Shown in pieces: positions 7,214 through 13,314 of a stretch of DNA of 16,953 nt. Each line of letters starts with the position of its first letter. Within the stretch, counting starts at the first letter, position 1. Origin of the DNA: Planctomycetota bacterium (lineage in GTDB: Bacteria; Planctomycetota; UBA1135; JALUZX01); NCBI GenBank assembly GCA_027011425.1, contig JALUZX010000822.1, forward strand, positions 1-16,953, given 5' to 3'. A program made the position numbers and the translations under genes. Under the pieces are notes generated by a model. That model was not told the DNA's origin and made no database searches. It worked only from the letters and a program-made list of their open reading frames with translations.

Positions 7214-8526
7214 CATTTTATCACTACGAAAATGAGGGATGGATTTGGGGTTTAGGGAACCCCCTTCCGGTATTTCTTGCCCTCTTTTCGATTTCCGCCT
7301 TATTTCTGGGGAGTTGTTCGAAGGTTGGGGGGGGATTGAAATTCCTTGGGGAAAAACCAATTGGCCGGATTAAAGGTCAATGCGGGGAAAACCTAGGTGG
7401 AAAATACGGGCTTAAATTGCGAGATAGGGTTTTCTCTATAGTTGGCGCCGATTTCGATAGAGACGGCCTGGAGGACATAGTGGTAGCGGGCCCTTGGTTT
7501 TTAAAATTTTTCCGAAACTTAGGGGGAAAATTCCAGGAAAAGGGGCACTGGGATTGGTCTGTGTACTGCAATGTCAAATTGAAAGCCGGGGATATAGACG
7601 GTGACGGAGACACAGACTTGGTGGTTGGTACATTCCTTGGGTTGGACGAAAAAACGATTCGTCGGCTGGGTTTTCACCCACCAGGGGACCTGGTTTGGTT
7701 CAACCCATTGAAAGAAAAAGGTGAAAGCGGGGCTTTCTCAGGGTTGATCTATTCCTTGGGTTCCGGCAATTCTTCTACCAGGGACCTTGATCTAGGCGAC
7801 ATAGATGGTGACGGTGACCTTGACCTGGTTGAACTGAAACGGGAGAAAAAAGGGTATGAAGTTCTAATCCTTTTTAACAATGGAAAAGGCCGTTTCGTAA
7901 AACGCCATTCCGTTTTAAACCTTGGGGGAAACCCAATAAACTGCATCGAATTGGGAGATGCTGACAATGATGGGGATTTAGACCTTTTTTTGGGGGTAGA
8001 CGGGCCGAACATTCTTTTCCTGAATAAAGGAGACGGAAGGTTCACGCCGGCTGAAAGAAAAAAGTGGCCGTCAGGGGAAGAGAACACATTGTCTCTTGCA
8101 ACAGGAGATCTCGATGGAGACGGCATGGAGGACATTGTTGAAGGAAACGGCTTTCCTGCCGGAGAAAATCGGATCTATCTTTTTCGGCGAGGAAGGCTCC
8201 TCCCATTCCCATCAAGGGTAAAAAGTTTGGTTTGGGATGATACAAACTATATTCTATTAAGAAACCTCGATGGGAAAAGTGGTTTGGAGATTGTTGTATT
8301 AAACCATCAAGGAGGCAGAAATTTCTTTCCGCCTTCAAGGGTTCTTTTTAACGACGGAAAAGGGTTTTTCCTGGAAAGTATAACAATCCCTGTAATTGAC
8401 AACCCGTATTGTGCTACGGCTATAGATGTGGATAATGATGGGAGGCTGGACCTTGTAATAGGTGGCGAGCGCGGGTTGGATGTTTGTATCAACAAGAACG
8501 GAAAAAGTTTCAAGAGGATTCGGTGA
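7210..8526 (+). CDS. VCBS/FG-GAP seven-repeat lipoprotein (second copy)
   Basis: A 438-aa lipoprotein. A hydrophobic stretch (about residues 19-33) ends in LFLGSC, a good lipobox with Cys36 as the predicted lipidation site. Seven calcium-loop motifs follow, starting at residues 81, 128, 197, 250, 300, 352 and 406, for example DIDGDGDTDLVVG and DADNDGDLDLFLG. The sixth, NLDGKSGLEIVVL, has lost most metal-binding Asp residues. The layout predicts a seven-bladed propeller like that of 2583-3911, but sequence identity between the two is modest. The start fits the promoter and SD just upstream; an in-frame ATG at 7186 lies inside the -10 region and is unlikely. The N-region before the hydrophobic core has Glu residues and no Lys or Arg, which is unusual for export. 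The gene is clearly AT-richer than its neighbours. It is followed 30 bases later by a serpin gene, probably in one operon. Ligand unknown. Confidence 0.88.
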   Translation: MTFYHYENEGWIWGLGNPLPVFLALFSISALFLGSCSKVGGGLKFLGEKPIGRIKGQCGENLGGKYGLKLRDRVFSIVGADFDRDGLEDIVVAGPWFLKFFRNLGGKFQEKGHWDWSVYCNVKLKAGDIDGDGDTDLVVGTFLGLDEKTIRRLGFHPPGDLVWFNPLKEKGESGAFSGLIYSLGSGNSSTRDLDLGDIDGDGDLDLVELKREKKGYEVLILFNNGKGRFVKRHSVLNLGGNPINCIELGDADNDGDLDLFLGVDGPNILFLNKGDGRFTPAERKKWPSGEENTLSLATGDLDGDGMEDIVEGNGFPAGENRIYLFRRGRLLPFPSRVKSLVWDDTNYILLRNLDGKSGLEIVVLNHQGGRNFFPPSRVLFNDGKGFFLESITIPVIDNPYCATAIDVDNDGRLDLVIGGERGLDVCINKNGKSFKRIR

Positions 8527-8556
8527 TAGGGCATTGCGGGCGGAATTAATTAGAGA

Positions 8557-9909
8557 ATGGATCCAATGAATCGAAAAATAGGGTTGGCAATTATTTGCTT
8601 CTTGTTCATTCAAGTAATCGGGCAAGGGGCGCCCGTTGATGGGGATCGGGGAGTCGAGAAGACTTTCACCGACAAGGTCCTGGCCTGCTTTTTCAAGGAA
8701 AGAAGGAATATCGTCTTCTCCCCCTTGGCGGCCAGAGTGAATCTTTCCGTTCTTCTGGTGTTTTCCAAGGGAAAGGGGCGGAAAGAAGTGGAAAAGTTGC
8801 TCGGCTGGAGCCCAGAAGACGCGTTGAAGGGGATTCCAGCTCTTCTTCAAAGGGTCAGGGCCGCCTTTGACGCGAGTGGGGAAATTAAAAGAATGTTGCG
8901 CGTGACAAGGATCAAGAAAGGTTCCAGGAGGTGGAAGGAGTTAATGAAGGTCTATAAGCCTGGCTATTCCCTCCGTCTTGAGAACAAGGTGGTGTTGCCG
9001 AGCATGGAGTTGAAAGATCGGATCCTTGGGGGAGATTTCCTTCGGATGTTTCACGATGTTTGGAAAGGGGAGATAACCGAGGGCGGGCAAAGGGAAGGCA
9101 ATTTGTTTCCCGGCCCGGGGTTCCGGAAGGGAAATCCGGGAACCCGCGTGGTGGGGTATGAGCCGATTCGGGTAAGGGTGGAGAGTTTTCTTTCTTTCAG
9201 GGCGACTTGGATGAATCCCTTCAACCCCAGGTATACCAAGGATAGTTTCTTTTGGGTCGTTGCAAGGGATGGGAAGGTCAAGAAGAAAGCCGTCAAGGTG
9301 ATGCAGCTTATGTCGGACAGGGCGAGAGAAGACCCGGAGAAATGGGATGATTCGGAGGGACTTTTCGATTCCCATATGCCCTATACCGAGGACGATCTGG
9401 CGAAGGCTCTTTTGATTCCCACGACCATTCCGGAATTTAGGGTTGAAGTGATCCTTCCCAAAAAACGGGAAGGTATTCTTCAAGTCATCGAGGAAATCGA
9501 AAGGAAAGGTCTTGCGGGATTTCTCCAAAGATATAAGTTTACGGAACAGAGCGAGAGCCAAGTGGACCTTTTTTTCCCCAAGTTTTCGTTGATGTGGGCC
9601 AAACGGCTGGATCCCTGTTTGAAGGGGTTGGGGGTCAAGGAGATTTTCAACAAATCGAACCTCGAGACCCTTAAGCCCATGTTGCCCTCCACGGGCGGCT
9701 ACGTCGAGGAAGTCGGGCACAAGGCAAAAATCGCCGTTGACGAAAAAGGGATTTGTGGAGGCGCTCTTGCCTATTACGAAGAGGGGATTGCTTTGTATGA
9801 AAGGAAAAGCTTCCATGTCGACCATTCTTTCCTGATGGTGGTGAGGCTTGAAGGGGTTCGGGTTCCCCTCATGGTGGCATTGATCATGGATCCCACAGAG
9901 GGCGCTTAG
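8557..9909 (+). CDS. Secreted serpin-family protein (hinge compatible with inhibition)
   Basis: A 450-aa protein with a signal peptide (hydrophobic core 8-20). Serpin landmarks run in order: RRNIVFSPLAARVNLSVLL (49-67), matching NxVFSPxSIxxALxML; SFLSFRATWMNPFNPRYTKD (210-229), matching NAIYFKGxWxxPFdxxxTxxxxF; VEVILPKKREG (296-306), matching the iiLP strand; VDLFFPKFSLMWAKRLDPCL (336-355), matching lPKFkiexxxdL; VGHKAKIAVDEKGICGG (386-402), matching the VxHKaxxeVxExGT hinge; and SFHVDHSFLMVVR (418-430), matching FxxxHPFLFxIR. Hinge positions P12-P10 are Gly-Gly-Ala, small as in inhibitory serpins, but P14 is Ile rather than Thr or Ser. By standard counting the scissile bond would fall near A412-L413. 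Inhibitory serpins trap serine or cysteine proteases. The ATG at 8557 has only a weak AGAGA; the ATG at 8566 is an alternative. Lies between the lipoprotein gene (30 bp gap) and the second serpin (48 bp gap). Confidence 0.85.
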   Translation: MDPMNRKIGLAIICFLFIQVIGQGAPVDGDRGVEKTFTDKVLACFFKERRNIVFSPLAARVNLSVLLVFSKGKGRKEVEKLLGWSPEDALKGIPALLQRVRAAFDASGEIKRMLRVTRIKKGSRRWKELMKVYKPGYSLRLENKVVLPSMELKDRILGGDFLRMFHDVWKGEITEGGQREGNLFPGPGFRKGNPGTRVVGYEPIRVRVESFLSFRATWMNPFNPRYTKDSFFWVVARDGKVKKKAVKVMQLMSDRAREDPEKWDDSEGLFDSHMPYTEDDLAKALLIPTTIPEFRVEVILPKKREGILQVIEEIERKGLAGFLQRYKFTEQSESQVDLFFPKFSLMWAKRLDPCLKGLGVKEIFNKSNLETLKPMLPSTGGYVEEVGHKAKIAVDEKGICGGALAYYEEGIALYERKSFHVDHSFLMVVRLEGVRVPLMVALIMDPTEGA

Positions 9910-9957
9910 GGTAAAGGGTTGGGGCGACCGGGTCCTGGGCTATGAAAGGAGATCGCC

Positions 9958-11589
9958 GTGAAAAGAGAACGCCGTTTGCTTGCGACTGGGGTTTTCTTGG
10001 AGGGAAAATCTCGGCTCCCCGCCGTGTTGGCTTTCTTGTTTCTTTTTTCCATTGCGGCCGCCCAGGAGGGGAAACCCGGTTCGAGGCCGGAATCTTTCGA
10101 GAAGGGAATCCTGAGGGCGGCTTGGAAGGAGAGGAAAAACGTCGTCTTTTCCCCCTACTTGGTGGAATCCTCCATCGCCGTGTTGAGATACGGGCTCGGA
10201 GATGGGTTTTACGAAAAGTTGGTGAAAGTTTTCGGCCCGCCCTCCGGGAATCGAGGCCCCTTCGACGAAGCAAGGCTTCAGGAGATTGCGGGATACGCCT
10301 ATGGAAGGGACCATGGGCTTTCCGTTCGGTGGAAATACATGCTCCCGAGGTCCGCACGACCGACCCCGGCTTTTGGAAAGATGATAAAGATTCTGAGGAT
10401 GGAGCAGATTACCGGGGGTGGGCTCAATGGGGGAGGTGGAAAATATGGTAAGTCTGCAACAGTAATCCAGCCGTCTTTCGTCATCGAGGGCGTCCTCAGG
10501 TTTCGCGGGAAATGGGCGTCCCTGTTTCACCGCCGGGAGACAAGAAGGGATGTCTTTTTCTACGATTCGGGCCGTGATGTGGTCCTCCTCCTTGCCGATT
10601 TCATGAGGGGAGAGAAAGAATGTTTTTTCGCATATGGGAGGGGTTTCAAGGCGCTCTCACTCGATTTCGAGGGGGGATTCGCGGTTCTCCTTGTTCTCCC
10701 TTTTCCAGGGCTCGATTTGTCTTTTGTCCTGGATAACCTTGACCTGCCGAATCTTTCCTCCCAGGTTTCCGGGAAAAACGCGTATAGGTGGGAAACCAAG
10801 GTTGACATTGAAATTCCAAAGATCCATTTTTCTTCCAAAGGGGTCATTCCGGGGTGGTTGCGGGAGAGTAAAGGCAGGGATTCATTTCGCGCCAGGTTTG
10901 CGGATTTATCTAGAATTTTGGAATTCCCCAAAGGATTTCCGAGGGAAGATTGGGAGATTCGGCCTGAGGATGAATCGGAGATCCGTTGGGACGAAGAAGG
11001 TTGTGTCGCTTATTCGAAGCTCAGATGGAAAGGGATTATTGGGGGCTCGGAGCCGAAGGCCTTCCACGCAAACAGGCCGTTTTTTTTCTTCATCATCGAT
11101 AAGAATAGAGTGAAGGTCCTTCTTTCGGGCCTCGTCTCCCGGGTGGGGAAGAAGGATTCAAGGGTCCAGGGAGGATCGCAAGCATGGGGGCGTCCGGTCG
11201 AGAGCGACCCCACCGAGGAGTTGATCAAGAATGTGATCTCCTTCGAACCCATGAAAGGATCGGGGGTGAAAAAGGTCGATGGCGGAGAGGGTCGGGCGGG
11301 TTCCCCGTTTCTGGTCAGGGAGACCTTCCTTCTTGCAACGGAGGACCTAAGGATTTCCATCCTGGATTGGGTGGAAAAAAACAGGAAAGGGAAGGAACTT
11401 CTCCCTTATACGGATACAATATTGTTTGCCCTGACGCACGGCGGTGAAAAGGTGCGAAAGAGAGCCTTGGGGATCCTGGAAAGAAACAAAAAATTGGGAG
11501 ATTTTGGGTTTATCCTTGAAAAGTTCGGACCTCGCGGCGGAAAAGATTCCCGCCGCCCGGTGGAGAACCCCGGCAAGGGGAGGACGTGA
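9958..11589 (+). CDS. Secreted divergent serpin with C-terminal extension
   Basis: A 543-aa protein starting at GTG with a strong SD (AAAGGAG, six bases before) and a signal peptide ending near residues 34-36 (FSIAAAQ). Serpin features: ERKNVVFSPYLVESSIAVL (58-76), VLRFRGKWASLF (179-190), LSLDFEGGFAVLLVLPFPG (233-251), VDIEIPKIHFSSKG (282-295), RWDEEGCVAYSKL (343-355) at the hinge, and FHANRPFFFFII (369-380) for the strand after the reactive loop. Unlike the first serpin, its hinge carries Tyr at about P11, Lys at P9, Arg at P7 and Trp at P6. Such bulky or charged residues normally block loop insertion, so I predict it is not a classical inhibitor. Residues about 398-543 form an extra region not found in ordinary serpins; 465-512 looks helical (ILDWVEKNRKGKE, VRKRALGILERNKKLG), HEAT-like at best. 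Last gene of the presumed operon. Serpin fold is probable; function unknown. Confidence 0.78.
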   Translation: MKRERRLLATGVFLEGKSRLPAVLAFLFLFSIAAAQEGKPGSRPESFEKGILRAAWKERKNVVFSPYLVESSIAVLRYGLGDGFYEKLVKVFGPPSGNRGPFDEARLQEIAGYAYGRDHGLSVRWKYMLPRSARPTPAFGKMIKILRMEQITGGGLNGGGGKYGKSATVIQPSFVIEGVLRFRGKWASLFHRRETRRDVFFYDSGRDVVLLLADFMRGEKECFFAYGRGFKALSLDFEGGFAVLLVLPFPGLDLSFVLDNLDLPNLSSQVSGKNAYRWETKVDIEIPKIHFSSKGVIPGWLRESKGRDSFRARFADLSRILEFPKGFPREDWEIRPEDESEIRWDEEGCVAYSKLRWKGIIGGSEPKAFHANRPFFFFIIDKNRVKVLLSGLVSRVGKKDSRVQGGSQAWGRPVESDPTEELIKNVISFEPMKGSGVKKVDGGEGRAGSPFLVRETFLLATEDLRISILDWVEKNRKGKELLPYTDTILFALTHGGEKVRKRALGILERNKKLGDFGFILEKFGPRGGKDSRRPVENPGKGRT

Positions 11590-11926
11590 CACGGGGTTTC
11601 AGCGGTGTCCCGGGGGTTCCGCTGGCATGGCGATATGAAGAGAGCAAGGCCCGTGGGGGTTTGAAAGGGGTGTGCTGATTCCGGGCGCGACAAAAGTTTT
11701 GTCAAGGTCGGGACTCGGTGATTGCGCGGAACTGGCCCCCGACGTCACGAGCCCGGATCTCCGATCCGGCCTCGTTCCGGCGGGGGCTTCACAAGTTTTC
11801 ATGCTGGGGTAAGGGCAGGTTTCAGCTGGTTCAGGCTTTGCGGGCCCCTCACAGGACTTCTGATAAGTTCCATTATGTTGTGTTGTGTTCCGGTCCGCGG
11901 TGGGGGGCGGCGTGTGGATCTTTGGG
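11590..11926. other. Convergent intergenic region with two inverted repeats
   Basis: This 337 bp gap separates the end of the second serpin gene (+) from the end of the DUF3187 gene (-). No coding region is convincing. It holds a near-perfect palindrome at 11689-11703 and a 7 bp hairpin with a three-base loop at 11753-11769 (CCGGATC TCC GATCCGG). Either could help to end transcription from one side, but neither is followed by a clear T run. Confidence 0.4.
11689..11703. repeat. Perfect 7+7 bp palindrome
   Basis: GACAAAAGTTTTGTC is two perfect 7-base arms around one central G. This form suits a dimeric DNA-binding protein better than an RNA hairpin, since a one-base loop cannot form. It lies about 100 bases past the serpin stop. 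No neighbouring gene starts here, so the role is open. Confidence 0.5.
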
Positions 11927-12958
11927 CTAGAACCGCACTCCCATGCCCAGGTGAAAGGCCACGTCGGGGGAAACTTTCTGGATGAGGTCTTCCCCTACCG
12001 AGCCTTCCAGGAAGGAGGACCTGGACAGGAAAAGGCGGCCCCCCATCCAGACCAGGAGCTGGGGCTTGTTCAAGCGCCGGGCGTTCATGTTGTCCAGGAC
12101 GCTCTGGTGGTAGCGGAACTGGGCGATGGCCGAGAGGCGGCGGGCAAGCGGGATCTCCAAGGCCCACCCGGAAGACCAGCGGTTTCCGTACCGGACGTGG
12201 CGCCTCCTGAGTTTCACCGGCGTGTGAGAGTGGACCAGGGAAACAGTTCCCGAGACCTCCATTCCCATGAACTTCTTGGAGATGGCAATTCCCGCACCCT
12301 CGTCCCAGCCCCCGTTTCCCGCCCCTTTCCTGCTTTTTCTCAAGGGGGCCTCCAGGGCGAGTCGGAAAGTCATGTCCGGAAGATGAGGCCGGTCCTTCAG
12401 GATCTGGCAGGAAAGGGTGAACGGCAGGTCTTCCAGCAGAACCTCCCCCTTTCTCAGCTCGTAGACCCTGTCTCCGTCCCTGTTTATATACGCTCTATAA
12501 TGGAACCTTCCCAGCTCGGAACGCTCTCCATTGGGGAACCCCAGGGTTTCGTGGAAATTCTCGATGAAGCCGTCCAGGAAGCCCGCCGATGGACGCAAAA
12601 AGGCCGGGGTCGCTTCCAGGTCAAGGCCGTATCCCAGGCCCACCCTGAATGGCACCGATACCCGGGTCGTCTCCTGGTCGAACATGAAATCTTCGTCCCT
12701 GCGGCCGCCGTGGGATGTCAATGCCTGGTTGGCCTCCACCACCTGGAGGCGGACTTCACCTTGCCCGGGCTCGAGGACTCTTCCCCTTCGTTGGCTCAAG
12801 TCCAGGACGGTGAGTTCCACGGGGTGCTGGGTGCGAACCGGAAAGGGCCCCATGAACCCTGCCGCCGGTTGGGCGCAGGACCCGGCCAGGAAAAGCAAAC
12901 CCAGGCGGAGGGCCGACAGGGAACGACGAGAGGCGGGTCCAGGCGCTTCGGTTGCCAA
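11927..12958 (-). CDS. DUF3187-family outer-membrane beta-barrel protein
   Basis: A 343-aa protein, probably an outer-membrane barrel. A signal peptide (about residues 10-34) is followed directly by GPFPVRTQHPVEL (37-49), the opening of DUF3187 proteins, and the highly characteristic AGFLDGFIENFHETLGFPNG (125-144), matching the family's GGFLDGfIExfHxxFGLPxxgR. Further strands alternate polar and hydrophobic residues, and the chain ends in Phe (GMGVRF), as expected for barrel proteins recognised by the BAM machinery. Family members are uncharacterised. The start is TTG with AGGAGA about eight bases before it; later starts would shorten the N-region only. LAGSC (24-28) resembles a lipobox, so lipoprotein processing is a weak alternative. 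It is transcribed convergently toward the serpin operon. Confidence 0.82.
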   Translation of the reverse strand: MATEAPGPASRRSLSALRLGLLFLAGSCAQPAAGFMGPFPVRTQHPVELTVLDLSQRRGRVLEPGQGEVRLQVVEANQALTSHGGRRDEDFMFDQETTRVSVPFRVGLGYGLDLEATPAFLRPSAGFLDGFIENFHETLGFPNGERSELGRFHYRAYINRDGDRVYELRKGEVLLEDLPFTLSCQILKDRPHLPDMTFRLALEAPLRKSRKGAGNGGWDEGAGIAISKKFMGMEVSGTVSLVHSHTPVKLRRRHVRYGNRWSSGWALEIPLARRLSAIAQFRYHQSVLDNMNARRLNKPQLLVWMGGRLFLSRSSFLEGSVGEDLIQKVSPDVAFHLGMGVRF

Positions 12959-13057
12959 GGGCTTTTCTCCTGAATCTTTGAGGGTTGTCCCCTAACCCAC
13001 CCCTTGCCCGGTTCTTTCCGGGAGGGAGATCCTTCCAGCTCGTTGCGAGGCGGTCCA

Positions 13058-13076
13058 GGAAAAGCTAGCCTTTTCC
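13058..13076 (+). promoter_or_regulatory. Hairpin just before the small Cys-protein gene
   Basis: GGAAAAG CTAGC CTTTTCC forms a 7 bp stem with a five-base loop, ending eight bases before the ATG at 13084. The only SD-like bases (AGGA, 13057-13060) lie within the stem, so the fold could hide them. There is no T run on either strand. Confidence 0.3.
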
Positions 13077-13083
13077 ACCCGAC

Positions 13084-13302
13084 ATGGAACCTTCAAAGAT
13101 GTGCTTCTTCGATCCCGGGCGGCCTTGCGATCTTTCCTGCAGGGCCGCCTTCCAGACCGACGATCCCCTGGATCCCGTCGGGTGCGTCCTCGTGTGGCTG
13201 GGCCAGGTGGTGGGAGAGGCCGCGGAGGCCTTGCGGGACAGTCTGGAAAACAGGTTCCATGACGATGGCCCCCAGGGAGGCGGAAACGTCGGGATGAACT
13301 GA
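13084..13302 (+). CDS. Small Cys-containing protein of unknown function
   Basis: A 72-aa reading frame lies alone on the plus strand between two minus-strand genes that do not cover it. It begins MEPSKMCFFDPGRPCDLSCR and has four Cys in total: C7, C15 and C19 (C-x7-C-x3-C), then C34 followed by an amphipathic segment (VLVWLGQVVGEAAEALRDSL). The spacing could bind a metal or form disulfides. Codon third positions are mostly G or C, as in the resident genes, which supports real coding. The 356 bp gap between its neighbours would otherwise be empty. There is no good SD; the second Met (13099) is an alternative start. It ends 12 bases from the convergent gene. No known family is recognised. Confidence 0.5.
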   Translation: MEPSKMCFFDPGRPCDLSCRAAFQTDDPLDPVGCVLVWLGQVVGEAAEALRDSLENRFHDDGPQGGGNVGMN

Positions 13303-13314
13303 CATCCCCGGGGC

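Noticed and set aside
11885..12973. 362-aa plus-strand frame opposite the DUF3187 gene
   Set aside because: The minus strand carries the diagnostic GFLDGFIENFHE segment and a signal peptide; the plus frame has neither.
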